Assembly: GCF_013404075.1 (NCBI RefSeq)
Contig: NZ_JACBJQ010000025.1
Location: 27,405 to 91,404, forward strand
Length of the DNA stretch: 64,000 nucleotides
Origin: Mycolicibacterium vinylchloridicum
GTDB lineage: Bacteria; Actinomycetota; Actinomycetes; Mycobacteriales; Mycobacteriaceae
Direction: 5' to 3'
In this document: piece after piece, positions 1-7,424 of the stretch
Position numbering within the stretch: the first letter of the stretch is position 1
Layout of the letters: every line of letters starts with the position of its first letter
Notes under the pieces: model-generated
Database searches by the model: none
The model's input: only the letters and a program-made list of their open reading frames with translations
Told to the model about the DNA's origin: nothing
Program-made: the position numbers and the translations under genes

Positions 1-512
1 TTCTGCAGCGTTGCCTCACCGTGGTCGGTGATCGCGCGCTGCCGGTCCTCCGGGATGCCGAGCAGCATCCCGATCACTCGCATCGGCATCTGCTCGCCGA
101 GGTCGTTGACGAAGTCGAACCGGCCGGTGCCGACCAACGGATCCAGGCACCGCGTGGTGAATTCGCGGATCTGCGGCTCCAGCGCGGCAACTTTGCGAGG
201 AGTGAACACTCGCGACAACAGGTTGCGGTGGATGTTGTGGATCGGCGGGTCTTCGAAAATCAAAGTGCCCGTGGGAATTTCCATCCCGGATTTGATGATT
301 TCCAGCAGGGCCCCGCGGCCCGAGATGAACGTTTCGTGGTCGATGACAGCCTTGTTGACGTCGTCGAACCGGCTCAGTGCATAGAAGTCGAGCTCGGGGT
401 TGTAATACAGCGGCGCTTCCTCGCGCAGGCGCGCGAACATCGGATACGGATTGATGTTCTGTTCGACGTCGTAGGGGTCGTAATGCAGGTCTGTGTCGGC
501 ACTGACGGTCAC
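1..512 (-). CDS. cytochrome P450, N-terminal part (runs off the window start)
   Basis: This is the first about 170 codons of a bacterial cytochrome P450; the rest, including the heme-binding Cys, lies outside the window. The minus-strand frame has no stop to position 1. It reads DLHYDPYDVEQNINPYPMF near the N-terminus, then FARLREEAPLYYN, an FEDPPIHNIHRNLLSRVFTP segment (helix C region) and GMLLGIPEDRQRA, all typical of soluble actinobacterial P450s. I chose the GTG at 512 because GGGAGGA (521-527) sits about 8 bases upstream; an in-frame ATG at 536 would run through that site. It is transcribed divergently from the SDR gene at 811 and has a perfect palindrome at 618-632 in its upstream region. 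It probably takes electrons from a ferredoxin such as the one at 2343. The family assignment is firm; the substrate is unknown. Confidence 0.9.
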   Translation of the reverse strand, partial: MTVSADTDLHYDPYDVEQNINPYPMFARLREEAPLYYNPELDFYALSRFDDVNKAVIDHETFISGRGALLEIIKSGMEIPTGTLIFEDPPIHNIHRNLLSRVFTPRKVAALEPQIREFTTRCLDPLVGTGRFDFVNDLGEQMPMRVIGMLLGIPEDRQRAITDHGEATLQ

Positions 513-617
513 CAGGATGTTCCTCCCATGGGCCATTGGGTGTGAGCAACAATTGCAGTTCCGTTCAAAAGGTGTCAATGCCGTGTGCGGAATGTGTGAG
601 GTTTGCTGGCCAAGTGA

Positions 618-632
618 GAGAACCTGGTTCTC
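618..632. promoter_or_regulatory. palindromic operator candidate GAGAACCTGGTTCTC
   Basis: A perfect inverted repeat, GAGAAC-CTG-GTTCTC, lies in the 298-bp gap (513-810) between the divergent P450 and SDR genes, about 105 bp upstream of the P450 start. The 6-3-6 layout matches the palindromes at 11901-11915 and, less exactly, 14578-14594 and 14655-14675. It is probably the site of a dimeric repressor such as a TetR protein; which one is not known. Apart from this and the motif at 721-764 I see nothing else in the gap. Confidence 0.55.
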
Positions 633-720
633 AACTCGCTCGTTTAGGCGCGCTAATCGGTTCTGGCGTTCGCGTGATCGATAGTGCCGTGGCTTCTTCG
701 GGGGTGCGTCCATACCGCAT

Positions 721-764
721 TTAAATCAATCGCTTGACTTCGGTCGGATACAGCGAGTTGACTG
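721..764. promoter_or_regulatory. regulatory repeat, copy 1 (upstream of SDR)
   Basis: The 20-mer TTAAATCAATCGCTTGACTT (721-740) is repeated exactly at 1623-1642. In both copies a second shared block, CGAGTTGACTG, follows after 12-13 unrelated bases (here 754-764). Within the 20-mer, TCAA-TCGC-TTGA is an inverted repeat. The block precedes the SDR start at 811. Sharing between two promoters points to one regulator, plausibly the TetR encoded at 1673. The TTGACT could also act as a -35 element. Confidence 0.6.
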
Positions 765-810
765 CGTACGCGCACCGGATCGGCGTGCAGACGAGAGGGA
801 TTGGGCCGTC

Positions 811-1626
811 ATGGGCAACGAATTGGCAGGCAAGGTCGCGGTCGTCACCGGCGGCGCATCGGGCCTCGGGGCCGGCATCGTCGAACGGTTTCTCGCCGAA
901 GGCGCGACCGTCGTCTTCGGCGACATCGACACCGAGAACGGTCAGGCGCTGGCCGGTACCCATCCGGACGCGCTGTTCCTGCCGACTGATGTGGCGGTCA
1001 CCGAACAGATCACCGCGCTGATCGACACCGCGGTCGAGAAGTTCGGCGGACTCGACGTGATGGTCAACAATGCCGGTGTCTCGGGCCGGATGCACCGGAC
1101 TTTCCTCGACGACGATCTCGCCGACTTCGACACGATCATGAACATCAACCTGAAGGCCGTCATGGCCGGCACGCGCGACGCCGCCCGGCATATGAAGACC
1201 TCCGGCGGCGGATCGATCATCAACCTGACGTCGATAGGCGGAATCCAGGCCGGCGGCGGGGTGATGACCTACCGGGCGTCCAAGGCAGCGGTCATCCACT
1301 TCACCAAATGCGCGGCGATCGAACTGGCGAACTACGAGGTCCGGGTGAACTGCCTTGCGCCGGGCCATATCCGGACGGCGATCGTGTCAAAGTCCGCCCA
1401 CGGCATGGACGCCGAGCAGGTCGCCAAGTTCGAGGCGGGCATCCGGGCGACCATGCGGGCCGACCGGCCGCTGGAGCGGGAGGGGACCGCGGCAGACGTG
1501 GCTGAGGCCATTCTCTTCTTCGCCGGCGACCGTTCGCCCTATGTGACGGGCACGGTTCTGCCGGTCGACGGCGGCACCGCGGCGGGCAAGCCGGTCCCGA
1601 AGAAAAAGAAGCTTCAGGATTCTTAA
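811..1626 (+). CDS. SDR-family NAD(P)-dependent oxidoreductase
   Basis: A 271-aa short-chain dehydrogenase/reductase that probably oxidises or reduces a hydroxyl/keto group with NAD(P). The Rossmann glycine motif TGGASGLGAGI is near residue 13, NNAG near residue 88, the catalytic Ser region is NLTSIGG, and YRASK supplies the YxxxK pair. The C-terminus is unusual: it ends in a KKKK tract (KPVPKKKKLQDS), and the crotonase at 7417 also ends in a Lys-rich tail. The ATG at 811 follows a GAGAGGGA element (792-799). It is preceded by the shared regulatory repeat and followed by the TetR gene behind the second copy. The substrate is not predictable; its place beside P450s and CoA enzymes suggests an alcohol or 3-hydroxyacyl-CoA intermediate. 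Confidence 0.92.
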   Translation: MGNELAGKVAVVTGGASGLGAGIVERFLAEGATVVFGDIDTENGQALAGTHPDALFLPTDVAVTEQITALIDTAVEKFGGLDVMVNNAGVSGRMHRTFLDDDLADFDTIMNINLKAVMAGTRDAARHMKTSGGGSIINLTSIGGIQAGGGVMTYRASKAAVIHFTKCAAIELANYEVRVNCLAPGHIRTAIVSKSAHGMDAEQVAKFEAGIRATMRADRPLEREGTAADVAEAILFFAGDRSPYVTGTVLPVDGGTAAGKPVPKKKKLQDS

Positions 1627-1665
1627 ATCAATCGCTTGACTTAATCATGATCACCGAGTTGACTG
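1623..1665. promoter_or_regulatory. regulatory repeat, copy 2 (upstream of TetR gene)
   Basis: Second exact copy of TTAAATCAATCGCTTGACTT (1623-1642), followed by CGAGTTGACTG at 1655-1665. It starts inside the last codons of the SDR gene and ends 7 bp before the TetR start codon, a good place for autorepression. The two blocks are one base closer together than in copy 1. Confidence 0.6.
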
Positions 1666-1672
1666 GCCACCG

Positions 1673-2338
1673 ATGACGACCGCAACTTCTCCTTCTCGGG
1701 GTGCCCGCACTGATCGGGCCAGTCTGACCCGTGAGGCGATCCTCACCGCCGCCGAGCGGCTGTTCGCCGAACACGGCGTCTTCGCGGTGTCGAATCGCCA
1801 GGTCAGCGAGGCCGCGGGGCAGGGAAACAACGCCGCCGTCGGCTACCACTTCGGCACCAAGATGGATCTGGTCCGCGCGATCGAGCACAAGCACGCCATT
1901 CCGGTGGAGAGGCTGCGCGAGCACCGCGTGGCGGCGATGGCAGACGACTCCGAGCTGCGCGAGTGGGTGGAGTGTCTGGTGCTTCCGCTGACCGATCATC
2001 TGACTGCGATGGGTAACCCGACCTGGTACGCGCGGTTCGCTGCGCAGGTGATGGCCGACCCGGCCTACCAGCAGACCGTCAGCCGAGACGCGCTCACCTT
2101 GCCGACCCTGGTCACCGTGCTCGAGGGCATCAACCGATGCCTGCCCGACCTGCCGGCCCACGTCCGCGCGGAACGCAAGATCATGGGCCGCAACTTGCTG
2201 ATCCACACCTGCGCGGAATACGAGCGGGCCCTCGCGCAGGGCTCCTCTTTGCCCCTAACCAATTGGCGGACAGCCGCTTCCGGGCTTGTCGACGCGATCG
2301 TCGGGCTGTGGCTGGCCCCCGTGACACGACAGGGTTAA
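1673..2338 (+). CDS. TetR-family transcriptional regulator
   Basis: A 221-aa TetR-type repressor. The N-terminal helix-turn-helix domain (about residues 18-65) shows LTREAILTAAERLFAEHG followed by VSEAAGQGNNAAVGYHFGTK. The rest is a variable ligand-binding domain. No clear Shine-Dalgarno precedes ATG 1673, so a leaderless transcript is possible. It lies 47 bp after the SDR gene and 4 bp before the ferredoxin gene, so it is likely the local regulator of the SDR-ferredoxin-P450 operon. The inverted repeat in front of both it and the SDR gene is its most likely operator. The ligand is unknown, perhaps an acyl-CoA of the pathway. Confidence 0.92.
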   Translation: MTTATSPSRGARTDRASLTREAILTAAERLFAEHGVFAVSNRQVSEAAGQGNNAAVGYHFGTKMDLVRAIEHKHAIPVERLREHRVAAMADDSELREWVECLVLPLTDHLTAMGNPTWYARFAAQVMADPAYQQTVSRDALTLPTLVTVLEGINRCLPDLPAHVRAERKIMGRNLLIHTCAEYERALAQGSSLPLTNWRTAASGLVDAIVGLWLAPVTRQG

Positions 2339-2342
2339 CACG

Positions 2343-2537
2343 ATGAAGGTCACCGTCGACCAGGACAAGTGCGTTTCCTCGGGTCAGTGCGTGCTCAACG
2401 CATCCGAGGTTTTCGACCAGCGCGACGAAGACGGGGTCGTCGTCCTACTCACCACCGAGCCACCGGCCGATCAGGAAGACAACGCGCGCCGAGCCGCGGC
2501 AGCCTGTCCCGCGCAAGCCATCTACGTCGAGGAGTGA
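2343..2537 (+). CDS. 3Fe-4S ferredoxin
   Basis: A 64-aa ferredoxin. Three cysteines (C10, C16, C55) fit a [3Fe-4S] cluster: CVSSGQC has Ser where a 4Fe-4S protein has its second Cys, and the last Cys is in ACPAQAI. Such ferredoxins donate electrons to actinobacterial P450s, and the P450 gene starts 3 bp downstream, so the pair almost certainly works together. No ferredoxin reductase is visible nearby and one must come from elsewhere. The start at 2343 is 4 bp after the TetR stop. Confidence 0.95.
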   Translation: MKVTVDQDKCVSSGQCVLNASEVFDQRDEDGVVVLLTTEPPADQEDNARRAAAACPAQAIYVEE

Positions 2538-2540
2538 AGT

Positions 2541-3782
2541 ATGTCGGACACACTGACGTCTGACCCGACCGAGGCGGCCGCGGCCGTGCCGGACTATCCG
2601 ATGGCGCGTGCGGCGAGCTGCCCGTTCGCCCCGCCGCCTGAGCTGCTCACGATGAACGAGACCAAGCCGCTGTCGCGGGTGCGGATCTGGGACGGCAGCA
2701 CCCCGTGGCTGGTGACCGGCTACGAAGCGGCCCGGTCGTTGTTCGCCGATTCACGGATCAGCGTCGACGACCGCAAGCCGGGCTTCCCGCATTGGAACGG
2801 ACACATGCTTGCCACGGTCGACAAGAGGCCGCGCTCGGTGTTCACGTCCGACGCCGAGGAGCACACCCGGTTCCGGCGGATGCTGTCCAAGCCGTTCACC
2901 TTCCGCCGGGTGGAGACGCTGCGCGACGTCATCCAGCAGGTCACCGACGAATGTATCGACGGGATCCTGGCCGGACCCCAGCCCGCCGACCTGGTCGCGA
3001 AGCTCGCCCTGCCGGTGCCGACCCGAGTCATCAGCGACATGCTCGGCGTGCCCTATGAGGACCACGAGTTCTTCCAGGAGCACGCCAACGCCGGCCTGGC
3101 CCGCTACGCCGCGGCCGACGCCATGCAAAAAGGCGCGATGACTCTGCACCAGTACCTGATCAACCTGGTCCGTAAGAAGCAGGAAGAGCCCGCCGAGGAC
3201 GCCATCTCCGATCTCGCCGAACGTGTCACCGCCGGCGAGATCGACGTCAAGGAAGCCGCGCAGCTGGGCACCGGCTTGCTCATCGCCGGGCACGAGACCA
3301 CCGCCAACATGATCGGGCTCGGTCTGCTGGCGCTGCTGGAGAACCCCGAACAGGCGGCGCTGCTTCGTGATTCGGACGATCCGAAGTTCATCGCGAACGC
3401 CGTCGAGGAATTGATGCGGTACCTGTCGATCATCCAGACCGGCCAGCGCCGGGTGGCCCTCGAAGACATCGAGATCGGCGGAGAGACCATCAAGGCCGGC
3501 GAGGGCGTGATCCTGGATCTGGCCCCGGCCAACTGGGATCCCGCCATGTACCCCGACCCCGGCACGCTGGACCTGACCCGTGATGCCAGCCAGCAATTGG
3601 GATTCGGCTACGGCAGGCACCAATGTGTCGGCCAGCAGCTGGCCCGTGCCGAAATGCAGATCGTGTTTCCCACCGTTCTGCGCCGCATGCCCACCATGAA
3701 ATTGGCGATCCCGTTCGAGGAGGTGCCGTTCGCGGAAGACCACCTCGCCTACGGCGTCTACGAAGTCCCCGTTACCTGGTAG
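2541..3782 (+). CDS. cytochrome P450
   Basis: A complete 413-aa soluble P450 monooxygenase. The I-helix oxygen-activation motif AGHETTAN places Glu252/Thr253; the ExxR motif of helix K is in VEELMRY; the heme-thiolate motif FGYGRHQCVG puts the ligand at Cys362. The length is normal for the class. GGAGTGA directly before ATG 2541 overlaps the ferredoxin stop, so the two genes are tightly coupled. It probably hydroxylates the substrate or an early intermediate of the catabolic island. The sequence resembles actinobacterial class I P450s in general; I do not assign a CYP number. Confidence 0.95.
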   Translation: MSDTLTSDPTEAAAAVPDYPMARAASCPFAPPPELLTMNETKPLSRVRIWDGSTPWLVTGYEAARSLFADSRISVDDRKPGFPHWNGHMLATVDKRPRSVFTSDAEEHTRFRRMLSKPFTFRRVETLRDVIQQVTDECIDGILAGPQPADLVAKLALPVPTRVISDMLGVPYEDHEFFQEHANAGLARYAAADAMQKGAMTLHQYLINLVRKKQEEPAEDAISDLAERVTAGEIDVKEAAQLGTGLLIAGHETTANMIGLGLLALLENPEQAALLRDSDDPKFIANAVEELMRYLSIIQTGQRRVALEDIEIGGETIKAGEGVILDLAPANWDPAMYPDPGTLDLTRDASQQLGFGYGRHQCVGQQLARAEMQIVFPTVLRRMPTMKLAIPFEEVPFAEDHLAYGVYEVPVTW

Positions 3783-3822
3783 CCACCCGAACGCACTTTC
3801 CACAGCCCGATTGGAGACCAGA

Positions 3823-4992
3823 ATGACCAGCCCAACAGCCACGCTCTATCCGCCCGAAGGTTTCGGTGCGCCCAAGAACCGCCACGGCCATTCCACCGGC
3901 GGGGTCGTGGGCCTTCCGGCCGGGACCGAGATCTTCTCGGCCGACAACCACATCTCGGTGGCCGACGACATCTTCTACGACCGGTTCCCCGAGGAACTCA
4001 AGGGTGCTGCCCCGCGCATCTGGTATGAGGACGGCGCCTACATGGTCGGCATGAAGGGCAAGGCCTGGACCGGCGGTGACTTCGGCCGGGTGCTCATGCA
4101 GTACGACGACCTCGCCGGCGCGGCGTCGAACAACATCGAGGCCCGCATCCGCGAGCTCAAAGAGGATGGCATAGACAAGGAACTCGCCTTTCCGAACGCT
4201 GTGCTCGCCTTGTTTCATTACCCGGACAAAGCGCTGCGGGAGCGGGTGTTCCGGATCTACAACGAGCACATCGCCGAGCTGCAGGAGCGCTCCAACGGTC
4301 ACTTCTACGGCGTCGGGCTGATCAACTGGTGGGACCCCGCTGGAACCCGGGCCACCCTCGCCGAACTCAAATCGCTCGGACTCAAGACATTCCTGTTGCC
4401 GCTGAACCCCGGTAAAGACGACGACGGCAACATCTACGACTACGGCAGCACCGACATGGACGCCGTGTGGGACGAGATCGAAGCATCGGGCGTACCGGTC
4501 AGCCACCACATCGGCGAGACGCCACCGAAGACTCCGTGCCAGAACAACAGCGTGGTGGTCGGCATGATGGTCAACGTCGACTCGTTCCGCGAGCAGTTCG
4601 CCAAGTACGTGTTCTCCGGAATCCTCGACCGGCATCCCACCCTGAAGGTCGGCTGGTTCGAAGGGGGCATCGCCTGGGTGCCCACCGCGTTGCAGGACGC
4701 CGAGCACATGCTGGCCTCCTATCGGCACATGTTCAACCACGAGCTGAAGCAACCGGTGCGCGACTACTGGTCCAAGCACATGAGCGCGTCGTTCATGGTC
4801 GACCCGCTGGGACTGAAACTGATCGACCAGATCGGCGTCGACAACGTGATGTGGTCGTCGGACTATCCACACAACGAGAGCACCTTCGGATACTCGGAGA
4901 AGTCGTTGGCATCCGTGGTGGAGGCGGTGGGTCCGGAGGCCGCCGTGAAGATCGTCAGCACCAACGTGCAGAAGTTCCTGGGGATCGCATGA
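3823..4992 (+). CDS. amidohydrolase_2 family metal-dependent hydrolase/decarboxylase
   Basis: A 389-aa TIM-barrel protein of the amidohydrolase_2 (ACMSD-like) family. Visible metal or active-site elements are FSADNHIS near the N-terminus, HHIGE in the middle, the GWFEGGIAW strand, and MWSSDYPHNEST near the C-terminus with the conserved Asp. Members hydrolyse C-N or C-O bonds or decarboxylate without redox. ATG 3823 is preferred because GGAGA lies 6 bp upstream; a TTG at 3811 would overlap that site. It follows the P450 and precedes two M24 genes in the same orientation. A paralogue heads the next operon (11939). Confidence 0.9.
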   Translation: MTSPTATLYPPEGFGAPKNRHGHSTGGVVGLPAGTEIFSADNHISVADDIFYDRFPEELKGAAPRIWYEDGAYMVGMKGKAWTGGDFGRVLMQYDDLAGAASNNIEARIRELKEDGIDKELAFPNAVLALFHYPDKALRERVFRIYNEHIAELQERSNGHFYGVGLINWWDPAGTRATLAELKSLGLKTFLLPLNPGKDDDGNIYDYGSTDMDAVWDEIEASGVPVSHHIGETPPKTPCQNNSVVVGMMVNVDSFREQFAKYVFSGILDRHPTLKVGWFEGGIAWVPTALQDAEHMLASYRHMFNHELKQPVRDYWSKHMSASFMVDPLGLKLIDQIGVDNVMWSSDYPHNESTFGYSEKSLASVVEAVGPEAAVKIVSTNVQKFLGIA

Positions 4993-5011
4993 GCGAGCTT
5001 GCGAGCGAATC

Positions 5012-6286
5012 ATGGATCTGACGACGTCGACCCATTCCGGCGTCACTCAGATCGCCCGGACCGGGTACACCTGGCTGGACATCCCGGCCGAGCCCGACTT
5101 CGCCCGGATGCGCAGCGAAGTCGGCGCGCGGCTGCATGCCGCGATGGCCGATCAGGGCGTGGACGCACTGGTGTTACTGGGCAACGGCAACGTCATCTAC
5201 GCCACCGGTATCAGCTGGCCGCTGGCGGACGCCGGGTTGTCGCATGTCGAGCGACCGGTGGCGGTGGTCCTGGCTGACGACGAGCACCCGCACCTGTTCC
5301 TGCCGTTCCGCGAGGGCGCGGTGATGGAGTCCGGCCTGCCCGATGATCATCTGCATGGGCCCGTCTATCTCGAATTCTCCGAAGGTGTAGCGGAATTCGC
5401 GAAGATCCTGGCCGGACTGGTCCCGGCGGGTGCGACGATTGCGACCGATGAGTTGACCGGGGCGATGCGACGAGCCGGCAGTGCGCTGTTCCCCAGCGCG
5501 CCGGTGGACGCGGCCCCGGTGATCGGTGCGGCGAAGCTGGTCAAGACCATCGACCAGATAGCCTGCATCCGGCGCGCCTGCCAGATCACCGAACTGGCCG
5601 TCGCCGAGATTGCGAAGTCCCTGGCACCCGGTGCTCGTCAGATCGACCTGTCTGCCGAATTCGTCCGTCGCACATTCGAACTCGGCGCGACCACGAACAT
5701 GTTCGACTCGATCTGGCAGGTCATGCCCACCTCGAAGGCGCAGGGAACCTGGACCACTACCGGCGATCTCGCCCTACCGCTGTTGACGACCGAGCGTGAG
5801 CTGGCACAAGGCGACGTGTTGTGGACCGACGTGTCCATCTCCTACCACGGCTACTGCTCCGACCACGGGCGCACCTGGATCGTCGGTCAGGAACCGACCC
5901 AGGCACAGCAGCGCCAGTTCGAGAAATGGAGCCGGGTTGTCGACGGGGTGCTGGCGGTGACCAAGGCCGGCGCCACCTGTGGCGACCTCGGCCGCGCGGC
6001 GATCGCCGCCGCCGGCGGGGTGAAGCCGTGGCTGCCGCATTTCTACCTCGGTCATGGGATCGGCACGAGTGCGGCCGAAATGCCGATGATCGGAACGGAT
6101 CTCGGCCAGGAATGGGACGACAACTTCGTCTTCCCGCCCGGCATGTTGCTGGTGTTCGAGCCGGTGGTGTGGGAGGACGGCACCGGCGGCTATCGAGGCG
6201 AGGAAATCGTCGTCGTCACCGATGGCGGCTGGATGCCGCTCACCGCCTATCCATACGATCCGTACGAGGTGCCCAATGGGAATTGA
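5012..6286 (+). CDS. M24-family (creatinase/Xaa-Pro aminopeptidase fold) enzyme, metal site intact
   Basis: A 424-aa pita-bread-fold protein with an N-terminal creatinase domain (about 1-165) and a C-terminal M24 domain (about 180-415). All five dimetal ligands are present in the expected spacing: Asp273 and Asp284 (WTDVSISYHGYCSDHGRT), His348 (LGHGIG), Glu383 (VFEPVVW) and Glu397 (YRGEEIVVVT). The family includes aminopeptidases, creatinase and the DMSP lyase DddP, so in this CoA/P450 context peptidase activity should not be assumed. No strong Shine-Dalgarno is present; the short gap holds two GCGAGC repeats. It overlaps the next, degenerate paralogue by 11 bp, which suggests a complex. Confidence 0.88.
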   Translation: MDLTTSTHSGVTQIARTGYTWLDIPAEPDFARMRSEVGARLHAAMADQGVDALVLLGNGNVIYATGISWPLADAGLSHVERPVAVVLADDEHPHLFLPFREGAVMESGLPDDHLHGPVYLEFSEGVAEFAKILAGLVPAGATIATDELTGAMRRAGSALFPSAPVDAAPVIGAAKLVKTIDQIACIRRACQITELAVAEIAKSLAPGARQIDLSAEFVRRTFELGATTNMFDSIWQVMPTSKAQGTWTTTGDLALPLLTTERELAQGDVLWTDVSISYHGYCSDHGRTWIVGQEPTQAQQRQFEKWSRVVDGVLAVTKAGATCGDLGRAAIAAAGGVKPWLPHFYLGHGIGTSAAEMPMIGTDLGQEWDDNFVFPPGMLLVFEPVVWEDGTGGYRGEEIVVVTDGGWMPLTAYPYDPYEVPNGN

Positions 6287-7424
6287 GATCGAGGCCGATG
6301 GCCGGGCGCTGCGGCTCAGCCGTCGCGAGCGCGCCTTGGCCCAGATGGAGGTCTTCGACCTCGACGTGCTGGTGCTCGGTCGTCAGGCCAACGTCCGCTA
6401 CATTTCCGGAGCCCCGCAGCTGTGGGTCGTGGGCACTCGCCCCTTCGGGCCGATCTGCGAATTTGTGCGCGCCACCGGCGAGATCCATCTCAACAGCACG
6501 TGGGATGAGGGCATTCCCGAGGAGATCCCGCACGAGAATCTGTACGGGTTCGCGTGGAACCCAATGACATTGGTCGAGATACTGAAGGGCATCAAGGGCG
6601 CCGATACCGCGCGTCGAGTCGGGACCGACGCCCTGACACCGACTTTCGCCAAACTGTTGCCGATGGCGTTCCCGAACGCGGAGTTGGTGGACGCCGAGCA
6701 GGCCATGCAGGCTGCCCGCCGGGTCAAGACTCCCGAGGAGGTGCAGGCGTTGCGGCACGCACTGGCGATCGCCGAGGAGGGCCTGGCCACGGGTGTGGCT
6801 GCTTTGAGTCCGGGGACCACCACGAAGGCCATCACCGCTGCGGTGCTGGAGGCGGAGGCCGCCGGTGGGGTGAGCACCCCGGCAACCCAGGAGGCCGCCT
6901 GGGTGACGTCGAAGGAGCATCCGTGGCGCCGCGCCGAGGGCGGTGATGTGATACGCGAGGGTGACCTGGTGGTGTTGTCGGCCGGGGTGCTGGCCGACGG
7001 ATATGTCGCCGAGGTGGCCCGCACGCTCTACGTCGGCGAGCCGACCGATGCCGTGCGCGGGCTCTACCGGCGCCGAGATGCCCTGTGGGACAGTCTGGTC
7101 GAGGCGTGCCGGCCCGGCATGGCGACGAGCGCGTTGTTGGATGCCTACGCCCGCGCCGGTGAGCAGCTACCGGTCATGCCGGTGGCGCACGGCCTCGGTC
7201 TGGGATTCGACCCGCCGGTCGTCTCGCCGCAACTGCGGGCCACTGCCGACGCCGAACTGCTGGAGGAAGGGATGGTGCTCGCCGTCACCGCCCATGTCTG
7301 GGCGGAGTCGGTCGGATCGGTGATCACCCGCGACGCAGTATTGATCACCGCCGACGGATGCGAGGTCCTGACGTCTAGTCCGGCGTGGAGCGCCGCGGCG
7401 AGCGTCGCTACGAGCAATGGCTGA
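6276..7424 (+). CDS. M24-family paralogue with lost metal ligands (probable pseudoenzyme or partner subunit)
   Basis: A 382-aa M24-fold protein starting at ATG 6276 inside the end of the preceding gene. Aligned by eye to that neighbour, four of the five metal ligands are replaced: Asp to Ser235 and Asp to Glu246 (VVLSAGVLADGYVAEVARTL), Glu to Thr338 (LAVTAHVW) and Glu to Arg in SVITRDAVLIT; only His305 (VAHGLGL) remains. The fold-defining segments are well kept, so this is not decay of a pseudogene. It is likely a non-catalytic subunit pairing with the intact enzyme, or an enzyme with metal-free chemistry. It overlaps the downstream crotonase gene by 8 bp. Confidence 0.85.
   Translation: MGIEIEADGRALRLSRRERALAQMEVFDLDVLVLGRQANVRYISGAPQLWVVGTRPFGPICEFVRATGEIHLNSTWDEGIPEEIPHENLYGFAWNPMTLVEILKGIKGADTARRVGTDALTPTFAKLLPMAFPNAELVDAEQAMQAARRVKTPEEVQALRHALAIAEEGLATGVAALSPGTTTKAITAAVLEAEAAGGVSTPATQEAAWVTSKEHPWRRAEGGDVIREGDLVVLSAGVLADGYVAEVARTLYVGEPTDAVRGLYRRRDALWDSLVEACRPGMATSALLDAYARAGEQLPVMPVAHGLGLGFDPPVVSPQLRATADAELLEEGMVLAVTAHVWAESVGSVITRDAVLITADGCEVLTSSPAWSAAASVATSNG

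Noticed and set aside
5012..7424. Naming the two M24 proteins Xaa-Pro peptidases
   Set aside because: The family covers non-peptidase enzymes, the second lacks the metal site, and the context is CoA and P450 chemistry.
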